Source: an uncultured delta proteobacterium
Lineage (GTDB): Bacteria > Myxococcota_A > Polyangia > Polyangiales > Ga0077539
NCBI GenBank assembly: GCA_903845045.1
Contig: CAIMWA010000244.1
Location: 1-34,917, forward strand
Length of the DNA: 34,917 nt
Reading direction: 5' to 3'
This document shows positions 1 to 8,505 of the stretch, piece by piece. The position numbers were made by a program, and so were the translations under genes. The notes under the pieces were generated by a model. That model ran no database searches. It was given only the letters and a program-made list of their open reading frames with translations, and was not told the DNA's origin. Each line of letters begins with the position of its first letter. Within the stretch, counting starts at the first letter, position 1.

Positions 1-1020
1 CCCGCGCCCGCCGCGAAGGCCGCCGACGCCGCGCCGGCGCGGGAGCCGCCGTCGTCGCCGGTGGTGCGCAAGATCGCGCGCGAGAACGACCTCGACGTGA
101 GCGCCATCAAGGGCTCCGGCGAGAACGGCCGCGTGACGCGCAACGATGCCATCGCCGCCGTCGAGGCCCGCGCCTCGCAGGCTCCGAAGGCCGAGGCTCC
201 GAAGCCTGCACCCGCTCCCGCAGCGCCCGCCGCGATCGTGGCGTCGGCGCCCGTCGCGGCGCCTGCGGCAGCACCGTCGGCGCCGCACGGCGCGTTCACG
301 GTGAAGCCCTACGTGCCCGCGCCCGGCGACGAGGTGGTCCAGTTCACGCGCCGCCGCCGGATCATCGCGGACCACATGGTCTACTCGAAGCACGTCTCGC
401 CGCACGTCTACACGTTCGCGGAGATCGACATGCACAAGGTGGCGCGGCTCCGCGACGCGCGGAAGGACGCGCTCAAGGCCGAGGGCGTGGGCCTGACGTT
501 CCTGTCGTTCATCGTGGCGGCGACGGCGCGGGCGCTGCGCGAGAACCCGGTGCTCAACGCGCGCGTGCTCGACGGCGCGTTCGTGAAGCTCAAGGAGATC
601 AACCTCGGCATCGCCGTGGAGACCCCGGCGGGGCTCCTCGTGCCGGTGGTGCGCAACGCCGACGAGCTCACCGTGAAGGGCCTCGCGCGCAGCATCGACG
701 CCGTCGCGAAGAAGGCCCGCGACGGAAAGATCGAGGCCGACGACCTCGCCGGCGCGACGTTCTCCATCTCGAACCCGGGCACCAAGGGCAACTTCGTCGG
801 CGCCGCGGTGATCTCGCAGCCCAACGTGGGCATCCTGCGCACCGGCGAGATCGTGAAGCGCCCGGTGGTGGTCGAGGTCGACGGCGTCGACACCATCGCC
901 ATCCACCCGGTGATGTTCGTGGCGCTCTCGTACGATCACCGCATCGTCGACGGCGTCGCGGCGAACAACTTCCTCTACCGCATCACCGAGCTGCTCGAGG
1001 CCGGGCAGTTCGACGTCTGA
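1..1020 (+). CDS. 2-oxo acid dehydrogenase E2 component (dihydrolipoamide acyltransferase), 5' partial
   Basis: The frame is open from base 1 to the TGA at 1018-1020, so the start and the N-terminal lipoyl domain lie outside the window. What remains is an Ala/Pro linker, a peripheral subunit-binding domain (VVRKIARENDLDVSAIKGSG, from about base 61), a second Ala/Pro-rich linker (about bases 180-300) and the full catalytic acyltransferase domain. The active-site signature SYDHRIVDG lies near bases 928-954; its His and Asp are the catalytic residues of the family. The protein would form the core of a 2-oxo acid dehydrogenase complex and transfer the acyl group from lipoamide to CoA. The NPGTKGNFVGA and GEIVKRPVVV stretches do not settle whether the substrate is pyruvate, 2-oxoglutarate or a branched-chain keto acid, so no symbol is given. 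A GTG at 61 is in frame but falls inside the binding domain and is not a believable start. Confidence 0.93.
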   Translation, partial: PAPAAKAADAAPAREPPSSPVVRKIARENDLDVSAIKGSGENGRVTRNDAIAAVEARASQAPKAEAPKPAPAPAAPAAIVASAPVAAPAAAPSAPHGAFTVKPYVPAPGDEVVQFTRRRRIIADHMVYSKHVSPHVYTFAEIDMHKVARLRDARKDALKAEGVGLTFLSFIVAATARALRENPVLNARVLDGAFVKLKEINLGIAVETPAGLLVPVVRNADELTVKGLARSIDAVAKKARDGKIEADDLAGATFSISNPGTKGNFVGAAVISQPNVGILRTGEIVKRPVVVEVDGVDTIAIHPVMFVALSYDHRIVDGVAANNFLYRITELLEAGQFDV

Positions 1021-1027
1021 CGGACGC

Positions 1028-1831
1028 TCAGCCGTCCTTCGCCGGGGCCTCTGCGGGGGCCTCGGCGGCGCCTTCCACCCTCGAATCGACGACGCGCAGC
1101 GATGGCAGCTCGATGGCGCTCAGCACGCCGCCGCGGCCACAGCCCGTGTCGAGGCCCACGAGGGGCCCGCGCAGCCACACGCGATCCGCATCCTTCGGCG
1201 ACCCGTCGGCGAACTCGCGGTGCTCCTGCGGGAGGTCCCGGGTGTGCGTGTGCCCGAAGACCACGCGCTTGCCCGTGTAGCCGTTGTAGAACAGCTTCTC
1301 GCGCATCCACATGAGGGGCTTCGGGCGCCCGTCGCGGGGGTGCTTCCACTCGGCGTCGCGGCCGTCGAGGCCGGCGTGCACGAAGAGCGCGTGGTCGTCC
1401 TCGTACCAGAGCGGCAGCGACTCGAACCACTCGACGACGTCGCGCGGAAACCACGACGACACCTGCAGGTACTTCACGAACTCGTCGGCCTTGAGCGCCT
1501 GCCCCTCGTCGAGCGGCGGCGCTCCCGCGAACGATCGGAACGAGTCCATGCACCCGTTGCTGCGCGGCAGCAGGAAGCCAGCGTTGGGCTCCTTGAAGCA
1601 CTCGATCCAGATGTCCTCGTGGTTGCCGCGGAGGGCGACGGCCTTGCAGGGCGGGTCGGCCACGAACGCGCGCACCCGCGCCACGGTCTCCATCGATCGC
1701 GCGCCGCGATCGAGGTAGTCGCCGAGGAAGACCACGGTGTCGTCCTTCTCCGGCGCGATGCGCTCCAGGACGCGCTCGAGCGCCTCGAGGTTGCCGTGGA
1801 TGTCCCCGATCGCAAACGTCCGTGCGCCCAT
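1028..1831 (-). CDS. PPP-family metallophosphatase (serine/threonine phosphatase-like)
   Basis: This 267-residue protein carries the complete PPP signature in order: GDIHG near the N-terminus, GDYLDRG, GNHE, HAGLDGRD and a late GHTHT. In the family these residues hold two metal ions that activate water for phosphomonoester hydrolysis. Substrates may be phosphoproteins, diadenosine polyphosphates or other phosphate esters; the sequence alone does not choose between protein phosphatase and ApaH-like use. There is no signal peptide or membrane segment, so it should be cytoplasmic. The ATG at 1831 lies eight residues before GDIHG, which fits phage-lambda-type phosphatases. It follows ccmE on the same strand after a 49-base gap and converges on the E2 gene with only seven bases between stops. 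Confidence 0.9.
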   Translation of the reverse strand: MGARTFAIGDIHGNLEALERVLERIAPEKDDTVVFLGDYLDRGARSMETVARVRAFVADPPCKAVALRGNHEDIWIECFKEPNAGFLLPRSNGCMDSFRSFAGAPPLDEGQALKADEFVKYLQVSSWFPRDVVEWFESLPLWYEDDHALFVHAGLDGRDAEWKHPRDGRPKPLMWMREKLFYNGYTGKRVVFGHTHTRDLPQEHREFADGSPKDADRVWLRGPLVGLDTGCGRGGVLSAIELPSLRVVDSRVEGAAEAPAEAPAKDG

Positions 1832-1880
1832 CCGAAGTAGCAGACCTTACTCCCCCCGCACCGTCGATGAAAAGCCGCCC

Positions 1881-2381
1881 TCAGGGCCGCCGGGGGGCCT
1901 CCGGTGCCATCCCGACGATGCACTCGCCGTTCACCACCGTGGCCGCCTCGTACTTGCTCGGGCATTTGGCCACGATCTCGTCGGCGGCGAAGACCCCGTC
2001 GCGCCCCAGGATGCCGCGCACCGTCACCCCGGCGCAGTCGCGGAAGGTGTCGGGCACGATGCCGCTGTACGTGACCTGCAGCTCGGCGTGGTTGCGCGCC
2101 ACGCGAAAGCGGAAATCGCGCGTTCCCGGGCGGTGCTGGATGGACGCCGGCGCCACGAGCCCCTCGACGCGCAGCGTGCGGCCGACCCAGCTCGCGCGCG
2201 CCGCCGGCGAGGAGATCTCGTCGACGTACTTCGAGTAGACCATCGCGTTGCCGCGGAACGTCTGCGCGATGAGTCCGATGACCACCGCCAGGAGCCCCAG
2301 CGCGATCCACCGCCCGTAGCCCCGGGCCTGCTTGCGCCGCGGGACCGCGACCCCTTGTTGCTGCTCTTCGTTGGCCGACAT
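1881..2381 (-). CDS. ccmE: CcmE-type cytochrome c maturation haem chaperone, CxxxY variant
   Basis: This 166-residue protein has a basic N-terminus, one membrane anchor at about residues 25-40 (WIALGLLAVVIGLIAQ) and a periplasmic OB-fold domain with VGRTLRVEGLV, VTYSGIVPDTFRD and VRGILGRDGVFAADEI, all typical of CcmE. CcmE takes haem from CcmC/CcmAB and passes it to the CcmF/H ligase for attachment to apocytochromes c. The classical form binds haem through His in HxxxY. Here the site reads C140-P-S-K-Y144, the CxxxY form described in Desulfovibrio and archaea. No other ccm gene is in the window. The start is the ATG at 2379-2381; the same frame stays open far upstream only as an antisense frame of the divergent lipoprotein gene. 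Confidence 0.9.
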   Translation of the reverse strand: MSANEEQQQGVAVPRRKQARGYGRWIALGLLAVVIGLIAQTFRGNAMVYSKYVDEISSPAARASWVGRTLRVEGLVAPASIQHRPGTRDFRFRVARNHAELQVTYSGIVPDTFRDCAGVTVRGILGRDGVFAADEIVAKCPSKYEAATVVNGECIVGMAPEAPRRP

Positions 2382-2468
2382 CTGCGTGGCGAACCCTAGT
2401 GCACGGAGATCGGGGTGTCCACGCGCGGCCTTTGCGACGGGCCGGGCTTCGGGGGCACCATCGCGGCC
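2382..2468. promoter_or_regulatory. Divergent intergenic region between ccmE and the PHP lipoprotein
   Basis: These 87 bases separate two genes that start away from each other, so promoters for both must lie here or inside the flanking coding sequence. I see no convincing -35/-10 pair, operator palindrome or strong Shine-Dalgarno sequence. The call rests on gene geometry alone. Confidence 0.4.
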
Positions 2469-5303
2469 ATGCGCCGAACCCTCGCTCCCGTCGTGTGCTG
2501 CGTGCTCGCGTGCACGACACCGGCCCCGGCCCCCAACGACGCGGCGCCCGCCGACGCGGCGCCGAGCGACCTCGGCCCCGCCGACGCCTCGACGGACGCA
2601 CCCGCCGCACAGGACGCACCGCAGGACGTCTGGACGCTCCCGCCTTACGTGGACCCGTATGCGTGCGCCCCGGCGGGCTCGCCGCGCGCCCTCGACGACT
2701 CCCTCGACGCGACGGAGTCCCGCGCCGGCGTCGTCACCCGCGCGGCGGAGCTCATCGGCGGCGAGGCCGCGGCGGGGCGCCTCGGGCACCTGCGCATCTA
2801 CAACAACCGCGTGCGGATCATCGTGCAGGCGCGGGCTGCGATGAACACCCCGCTGCGCGCCGCGGGCTACGACCTCTACGGCGGCAACCTCCTCGACATG
2901 GACGTCACGCGCCCGGCGACGGAGCCCGGCGGCGACGTGTTCCGCGAGATGTTCCCGATCTTCGGGTACCGTGTGAGCGACGCCACGGAGGTGGCCGTGG
3001 CCTGCGACGGATCGGGAGGCCACCCCGCGGCGATCCGCGTCGTCGGCCACGACACCGCGACGCGGCTGCTGGGCTTCCTCGACTCCCTCGCGCGGGACCG
3101 CGACGTGCGCATCGTGACGCACTACATCCTTCGCCCGAACAGCTCGGTGCTCGAGGTGCGCACCGAGGTGCAGTCGAACACCGGGCTGTCGGTGCCCTCG
3201 TCGGTGACCGGCGAGTTCCTGGGCTACGGCAGCGCGCTCACGATCTTCAGCGACGCCACGGGCTTCGGCGACGCCGCCCGCGCCACCTCGCCGGTGCACT
3301 ACCTCGCCGCGGTGAGCGACCCCGGCGAGAACCATCGGCGCGTCAGCTACGCCATCGCGCCCGCCAGCGGGACCATGAGCGTTCCCATCGTCGACGCGTC
3401 GGGCACCGCGGCGCTCTACGCGCAGCTCTCGGCGCCGGTCGGAGCGTCCTCGGAGTTCGTGCGCTACGTGTCCGTGGGCACCGGCGACGCGTCGTCGGTG
3501 ATCGAGCCGCTGATGGTCGCGCGGCACGACCCGCACGGCGTCGTCACCGGCACGAGCTCGCCGGACGCCCTCGTCTACGCTTACACGGGCACGTATGCCG
3601 CCGGCGCCACGGTGCGCTCCATGGCCCGCGCGCAGCACGACGGGACCTATCGCCTCGCGCTCCCGCCGGGCACCTACGCGCTCGTGGCCGTGGACGAGGG
3701 CCGCAACGTGGGCGCGCCGGTGGCGGTGACGGTGACCGACGGCGGCGAGGGCCACGCGAACCCCACGGTGGGCGACGGGGCGACGCTCACGCTGGACCTG
3801 CACGTCGTCGAGGTCGGCGGCGCGCGCACGACGGCGCCGGTGAAGGTGAGCCTCCTCGGCACCGCGGCGCAGACCCCGGACCCGCAGCTCGGGGACATCC
3901 AGGGAGAGCGCGAGTCGTACGGTCTCTACCGCGCGATCTACTCGCTGAACGGCGCCGAGACGCTCGCGGTGAAGCCCGGGCGCTACCACGCCGTGGTGTC
4001 GCGCGGCGAGGAGTACGACACCTTCGAGGCCGACGTGACGTTGACCGCGGGCGGGGCCGCGACGCTCACCGGCGACCTGCACCGCGTGCTCGACACGGCG
4101 GGCTGGATCAGCGGTGACTTTCACCAGCACACCGTGGGCAGCATCGATTCGGGGCGGGCGCTCTGCAACCGCGTGCTCGAGGACGTCGCCGAGGGCCTCG
4201 AGTACGCCGCGACGACGGACCACGACAACGTGTCGGACTTCGGTCCGTGCACGCAGCAGCTCGGGCTCGGCGCGTGGTTCAACTCGATGCGCGGCAACGA
4301 GATCTCGGTGGTGGGCGTCGGGCACTTCAACGCGTACCCGCTCACCGTCGACGCCGCGGACCCGACGGCGCTCGTGGGCGCGCAGTACTGGGCCGACCAG
4401 ACCGCGCAGCAGCTCTTCGACCGCGTGCGCCACGAGGCGGGCAACCCCTTGCTCCACATCTCGCATCCGCGCTCGGGCAACCTCAAGGGCTACTTCACGT
4501 ACCTCGCGCTGGACCCGCACGCGCTCACCGGGCGCATGCCCGTGGCGACGGGCTGGGAGGCCCTCGAGGTGAACGCCGACCTCGGCAACCCCGTGGACTA
4601 CCTCCGCTCGCACGACGCCGCGCTCGCGACGCAGGCCGCGCGCGACCCGACGTCGGTGCCGACGATGCAGGACTGGTTCGGGTTCCTGCGCCGCGGGCAG
4701 CACCCGTGCGCGCTGGGCAACAGCGACACGCACATGCGCAACGGCGGCTCGGGCTGGCCGCACAACCTGCTGCGCGTGGGACCGGGAACGCCCGACACCT
4801 TCGCGCGGGACGCCATCACCGCCGCGATCCGCGCGCAGCACGTGGTCGTCGCGTCGGGCCTCGTGCTCGACGTGCGCGTGCGCGGCGACGAGCGCATGGG
4901 CTGGCAGGACGTGGTGCGCCCCGACGCCGACGGCACGGTGCCGCTGGAGATCACGCTGCAGGCCCCCGCCTGGGTGCGCCCGAGCGACCTCGTCGTGTAC
5001 GAGAACGGACGGCCCCTCGCCCTCACGCGGGTGACCGGCGCCGATGCGTACACCGCCGTCGAGGCCACCGCCGACGGTGATCCCTACGTGCAGACGGTGG
5101 ACGCCGCGTCGCCGGGTCGCGCCGGGGTCGTGCGCTGGCATGCGACGGTGCGCGTGCACCCGTCCTCCGACGCGTTCTACGTCGTGGTCGCGCGCGGCGC
5201 TTCGCTGAGCCCCGTCGGCAGCGGCAGCGCCCTCGGATACACGAACCCGGTCTACGTCGACCTCGCCGGCGACGGCTGGAACGCTCCGGCGCCCGGCCCA
5301 TGA
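2469..5303 (+). CDS. PHP-type (CehA/McbA-like) metallohydrolase lipoprotein
   Basis: The predicted product has 944 residues. It starts with a lipoprotein signal ending in lipobox VLAC (Cys15), then an Asp/Ala/Pro-rich linker to about residue 70. A large beta-rich middle region follows, including a carboxypeptidase-regulatory-like stretch (DGTYRLALPPGTYALVAVDE, about residues 390-410). The C-terminal PHP/amidohydrolase-like domain has FHQHT near residue 550, TTDHDN near 583, HISHPRSG near 660 and GNSDTH near 751. These His/Asp residues match the metal-binding motifs of PHP and CehA/McbA hydrolases, which cleave phosphoesters or carbamates. The substrate is unknown. The lipid anchor predicts the periplasm or cell surface. 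I chose the ATG at 2469 because it begins the signal peptide; an upstream GTG at 2415 would bury it. Its TGA overlaps the next gene's ATG. Confidence 0.82.
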   Translation: MRRTLAPVVCCVLACTTPAPAPNDAAPADAAPSDLGPADASTDAPAAQDAPQDVWTLPPYVDPYACAPAGSPRALDDSLDATESRAGVVTRAAELIGGEAAAGRLGHLRIYNNRVRIIVQARAAMNTPLRAAGYDLYGGNLLDMDVTRPATEPGGDVFREMFPIFGYRVSDATEVAVACDGSGGHPAAIRVVGHDTATRLLGFLDSLARDRDVRIVTHYILRPNSSVLEVRTEVQSNTGLSVPSSVTGEFLGYGSALTIFSDATGFGDAARATSPVHYLAAVSDPGENHRRVSYAIAPASGTMSVPIVDASGTAALYAQLSAPVGASSEFVRYVSVGTGDASSVIEPLMVARHDPHGVVTGTSSPDALVYAYTGTYAAGATVRSMARAQHDGTYRLALPPGTYALVAVDEGRNVGAPVAVTVTDGGEGHANPTVGDGATLTLDLHVVEVGGARTTAPVKVSLLGTAAQTPDPQLGDIQGERESYGLYRAIYSLNGAETLAVKPGRYHAVVSRGEEYDTFEADVTLTAGGAATLTGDLHRVLDTAGWISGDFHQHTVGSIDSGRALCNRVLEDVAEGLEYAATTDHDNVSDFGPCTQQLGLGAWFNSMRGNEISVVGVGHFNAYPLTVDAADPTALVGAQYWADQTAQQLFDRVRHEAGNPLLHISHPRSGNLKGYFTYLALDPHALTGRMPVATGWEALEVNADLGNPVDYLRSHDAALATQAARDPTSVPTMQDWFGFLRRGQHPCALGNSDTHMRNGGSGWPHNLLRVGPGTPDTFARDAITAAIRAQHVVVASGLVLDVRVRGDERMGWQDVVRPDADGTVPLEITLQAPAWVRPSDLVVYENGRPLALTRVTGADAYTAVEATADGDPYVQTVDAASPGRAGVVRWHATVRVHPSSDAFYVVVARGASLSPVGSGSALGYTNPVYVDLAGDGWNAPAPGP

Positions 5304-6145
5304 TGGCGCGCTTCGCTGGGCTCTTGGCTATGGCGGCGCTCGTGGCGTGCCGCGGGGGCGATGCTCCGGCGACGGGCGCCATGGACGCCGGGGTCGACGT
5401 GGTGCCCGCGGCGTGCGGAGCGCTCTTCGGGCGACCCAACGCGCGTACGGGCCTCGACGACTCGCAGTGCCGCCCCACCTGCGGGTGCGGCGCCACAGCA
5501 TGGACGCCACCCACCTACGACGACGCCTTCGTGCAGGGGCTGCTGCGATGGCGCAACACGGTGCCGTTCGCGCCGCTCTCCCGCGATCCGTACCTCGACC
5601 CCGCGCCTCCGCCGGACCCCGAGGGGACGGTGTGCGCCGTGGTGCCCGAGGCGACGGATGGCGGCGGCCCTGCGTACCATCTGACCACCTTCGCGACGGA
5701 GGGTGCGGCGCGCGCGGCCGGCGCCCTTCCCACCCATTTCGGGGCGTGCGGCGTGTGCTCGACGCTCGCGAACCTCGCCGTCTACGTGCGCGAGAACGAC
5801 CTCACGGCGCCGGTGCGCGACTGCGGCCTGCGCGGCATCGCCGACGGCATGGAGGCCAACCTCGCGTGCCTCCGCGCGCTCGGCTTCGACGAGCCCTGCG
5901 CGCAGGTCTGGTACTACAACACCGCGCACACCCGGGCCGCGTGCCTCGTGCCCTGCGTCACCGCGCTGAACCAGCCCTACCACCTCGCCGACGGCGGCCT
6001 CAACGCGTGCATCCGCTGCGACGAGGACCAGAGCGGTCCGGTCTTCAAGGCCGTGGCGGGGCGCACGCGACGCAACAGCGGGCTGCCGAACGCGCTGTGC
6101 CGTCCGTGCTCCGAGGTGCGGCCGCTGGTGCACGCGTACCCCTGA
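5300..6145 (+). CDS. Cys-rich conserved lipoprotein of unknown function
   Basis: This 281-residue protein has a short signal peptide with lipobox LVAC (Cys17) and a short acidic linker. A compact domain follows with about 19 cysteines and motifs such as FGACGVCSTLANLAVYVREN, CAQVWYYNTAHTRAAC, CIRCDEDQSGPVFK and AGRTRRNSGLPNALCRPC. The even spread of cysteines suggests disulphides in an exported domain, or possibly a metal site. The GRTRRNSG and CDEDQSGPVFK blocks resemble sequences I recall from uncharacterised algal, oomycete and plant proteins; this is memory only and unverified. The first ATG (5300) overlaps the upstream stop as ATGA, implying translational coupling with the PHP lipoprotein; ATG 5303 is equally possible. 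It converges on the histidine kinase gene eight bases downstream. No function is assigned. Confidence 0.75.
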   Translation: MMARFAGLLAMAALVACRGGDAPATGAMDAGVDVVPAACGALFGRPNARTGLDDSQCRPTCGCGATAWTPPTYDDAFVQGLLRWRNTVPFAPLSRDPYLDPAPPPDPEGTVCAVVPEATDGGGPAYHLTTFATEGAARAAGALPTHFGACGVCSTLANLAVYVRENDLTAPVRDCGLRGIADGMEANLACLRALGFDEPCAQVWYYNTAHTRAACLVPCVTALNQPYHLADGGLNACIRCDEDQSGPVFKAVAGRTRRNSGLPNALCRPCSEVRPLVHAYP

Positions 6146-6153
6146 GCGCGGCG

Positions 6154-7551
6154 TCAGGATGCGTCGGGCACGAAGAGGCGCACCGTGGTGCCCTCGCCGC
6201 GGCGGCTGTCGATCTCCACGGCGCCGCGGTGCGCGCCCATGATTCGGTCGACGATGGCGAGGCCGAGGCCGGTGCCCGTGGTGCGCGTGGTGAAGAACGC
6301 CTTGCGCGCGTTGCTTCGCACCTCGGTGTTCATCCCTTCGCCGCTGTCGATGACGGCGATCTCGCGGCCGGCGACGCCCTGCCGCTCGCGGCGCGCGAGC
6401 ACGATGACCAGCGAGCCGCCGGTGCCCATGGCCTGCACGGCGTTCTCGATGACGTTCTCGAGGGCGTGGCGCAGGAGCTGGGCATCGCAGCGCAGCACGC
6501 TCTCGGCGTCGGGCTCGGAGCGCAGCGTCACCTCGGTTCCGGCGCGCTCGGCGGGACCGAGGCAGCGCTCGATGAGCTCCCGCGGCTCGGCGTCGCGGAG
6601 CACCGGATGCAGCGGGCGCGCGAGGGTCAGCAGGTCCGTCACGATGTGGTTGATGCGGCCGGCCTCCTCCTCGAGGATGCCGAGGAGCAGGTCCTGCTCG
6701 CGCCGCGGGAGCTCGGGACGGCGCAGCGACGCCGCGGCGTTGGTGATCACCGCGAGGGGGTTGCGCACCTCGTGGGCGACGATGGCCGAGAGCTCGCCGA
6801 TGGCCGCCAGCGCCTCGCGCTCCTGCAGGGCGTGGCGCACCCGCGCGAGCTCGTCGTCGCGGCGCGTGAACTCCTCGGTGAGCCGCGCCGCGAAGGCCAG
6901 CGAGAGCGCGCCCACGTACAGGAACGACGCGTGCTCCACGAGGAACGGCGACGGCAGGCTCAGCACGCCGCACAGGAGGTCGTGGACGATGCACCCGCCG
7001 AGCACGACGTTGCTGAACGCCACGGCCCAGATCCAGCGGCCGCTGCGGCGCGCGGCGCGCACGTGCTCCACCGCGCCGGCGACGACGGAGACGAGCACCG
7101 TGGGGATGAGCAGCGCGAGGCCCGCGTGCGTGAGCACCGCCTGGCGGTAGACGATGCTGCGCGGACCGACGATGACCCGCGTGACGAGCTCGTCGCCGCG
7201 CTCCACGGCGCCCGACGCGATGAGCACCGCGAGGAGCGCGAACCACCCGTACATCGCAGCCTGCCAGCGCCCCGTGGAGGCCGCGCGAAAGCGCCGCGCG
7301 AGGTCGATGGCGAGCGGGAGCACGAGCAGCCCCGCGGCGATGCGCAGGCGCTCGCCGACCATCGTCGCCGCCGGGTGGTCGCCGTAGCGCGTGATCGACT
7401 CGAGGTCGTAGAGGAAGTTCAGCGCGAGCAGCGCGCCGTAGCGCCAGCCGTCCCCCGGTGCCCGTCGGAAAAGCCCGAGGAACAGGAAGTTCACCAGCAG
7501 GAACGCGTAGACCATGGTCCACGCGAAGGTGACGCTCGCAAACGGATTCAC
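6154..7551 (-). CDS. Membrane-bound sensor histidine kinase
   Basis: The N-terminal 225 residues of this 465-residue protein are hydrophobic, with about six or seven membrane segments, resembling 7TM-type kinase input regions and lacking a large periplasmic loop. A short coiled linker (about 226-248) leads to the HisKA domain with phospho-acceptor His260 in VAHEVRNPL. The ATPase domain has the N box ENVIENAVQAM (about 367-375), DSGEGM (Asp402), an F-box-like AFFTT (418-422) and GTGLGLAIVD (426-435). All residues needed for autophosphorylation are present. No response regulator adjoins it, so it is an orphan kinase. The first in-frame start is GTG 7551; ATG 7515 would trim the first membrane segment, and neither has a strong ribosome-binding site. 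It is divergent from the secreted protein at 7635. Confidence 0.92.
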   Translation of the reverse strand: MNPFASVTFAWTMVYAFLLVNFLFLGLFRRAPGDGWRYGALLALNFLYDLESITRYGDHPAATMVGERLRIAAGLLVLPLAIDLARRFRAASTGRWQAAMYGWFALLAVLIASGAVERGDELVTRVIVGPRSIVYRQAVLTHAGLALLIPTVLVSVVAGAVEHVRAARRSGRWIWAVAFSNVVLGGCIVHDLLCGVLSLPSPFLVEHASFLYVGALSLAFAARLTEEFTRRDDELARVRHALQEREALAAIGELSAIVAHEVRNPLAVITNAAASLRRPELPRREQDLLLGILEEEAGRINHIVTDLLTLARPLHPVLRDAEPRELIERCLGPAERAGTEVTLRSEPDAESVLRCDAQLLRHALENVIENAVQAMGTGGSLVIVLARRERQGVAGREIAVIDSGEGMNTEVRSNARKAFFTTRTTGTGLGLAIVDRIMGAHRGAVEIDSRRGEGTTVRLFVPDAS

Positions 7552-7634
7552 GACCCGGGCGGGGAGTGTAGGCGAGTTCGGCGGCTGTCGCGAAGTTGGC
7601 TCGGGCCGTGCCCCGTGATGGAATACTGCGCGCG
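7552..7634. promoter_or_regulatory. Divergent intergenic region, histidine kinase / secreted protein
   Basis: These 83 bases separate oppositely oriented starts and should hold promoters for both genes. I see no clear promoter box, palindrome or terminator. The inference is from layout only. Confidence 0.35.
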
Positions 7635-8483
7635 ATGAAGTCTACGACGCAGGCGTGGGTTCGGCGGATGGCGGTGGCCGGCATGGTGGCGCTCGGCGCG
7701 CCGGCCGCGCAGGCGCAGAGTGGCGGGTACTCGGTGGTGGGCGGGACCCCGGGTTCGCCGCAGACCATCGGCGTGGTGCCGTCCACCGCGGGCGAGCGCG
7801 TGCGTTCGCGCACGGTGGCGACGCAGCGCCTCGACGACGGCCGCGTGCACCGCCCCGAAGAGTACGGCGGCATCACGCCCGGCATGCCCAACCTCGCGCC
7901 CGGCTTCCGGCGCCTCGCCGCGATGCGCTCGGTGAACGCGCCGGTGGTCGCGTGGCCGGGCTTCCAGGTGACGCCCACGGGCAGCCGGGTCTTCGTCGCC
8001 ATGACCCGCAGCGCCGCCGTGACCGAGTCCCGCTCGGCGTTGCAGCGCGTCTACCACATCCCTGGCGGGCGCATCGGCGTGTCGAACAACCGCCGCCCGC
8101 TCATCACCGAGGCGTTCCCGACGCCGCTGCGCCGGGCCCTGCTGCGCGCATCCCGCGGGGGCGTCGACCTCGTGCTGCAGCTTCGCAGCGACGTCGAGGG
8201 GCGCCTCTCGCAGGAGCCGGGTCCGCAGGGGCTCCAGTTCGTGTACGTGGACTTTCCGCCGTACGCGCCTCCCGCCGAGGCCGAGGTCGCGCTGCCCAAC
8301 GGACGCACCGCGACGGTGCTGCTGAACGCTCCGGGGGTGATGGGTCCCGCGCCGCGCTCGGTGACGCCGGGCGGACCGGGCGTGGCCGTCACCGAGGTTC
8401 CGCTGGGCACCGACACGGAGCGCCCGCCGGCGATGCAGCCGTCCATCGGACGCGCGGTGCGCCACAGCAACGGCACCGAGTAG
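7635..8483 (+). CDS. Secreted protein, possible AMIN-like fold, function unknown
   Basis: The 282-residue product begins with a signal peptide (MKSTTQAWVRRMAVAG then a hydrophobic run) ending at APAAQAQ, so it should be exported to the periplasm. The ATG at 7635 was chosen because the upstream in-frame start (7596) adds a tail that spoils the signal. The middle region (about 100-200) has the rhythm GFQVTPTGSRVFVAM, then VYHIPGGRIGVSNNRRPL, then FPTPLRRALLRASRGGVDLV. That order recalls AMIN domains, which bind cell-wall or envelope components, but I cannot confirm this. The C-terminal 80 residues are rich in Pro, Gly and Val and look disordered. It converges on the acyltransferase gene 22 bases downstream and stands alone on its strand. 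Confidence 0.7.
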   Translation: MKSTTQAWVRRMAVAGMVALGAPAAQAQSGGYSVVGGTPGSPQTIGVVPSTAGERVRSRTVATQRLDDGRVHRPEEYGGITPGMPNLAPGFRRLAAMRSVNAPVVAWPGFQVTPTGSRVFVAMTRSAAVTESRSALQRVYHIPGGRIGVSNNRRPLITEAFPTPLRRALLRASRGGVDLVLQLRSDVEGRLSQEPGPQGLQFVYVDFPPYAPPAEAEVALPNGRTATVLLNAPGVMGPAPRSVTPGGPGVAVTEVPLGTDTERPPAMQPSIGRAVRHSNGTE

Positions 8484-8505
8484 CGCCGCCGCCCTCGCGT
8501 CGAGC

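Noticed and set aside
1019..1036. Inverted repeat GACGG/CCGTC between convergent genes as a terminator
   Set aside because: The stem is only five base pairs, with an eight-base loop and no T-tract; such repeats arise by chance at this GC content.
1881..5159. Very long antisense open frame across the PHP lipoprotein gene
   Set aside because: Only its last 166 codons (2381 to 1881) match a protein family (CcmE). The rest is His/Arg/Gly-rich shadow translation of a high-GC gene on the other strand.
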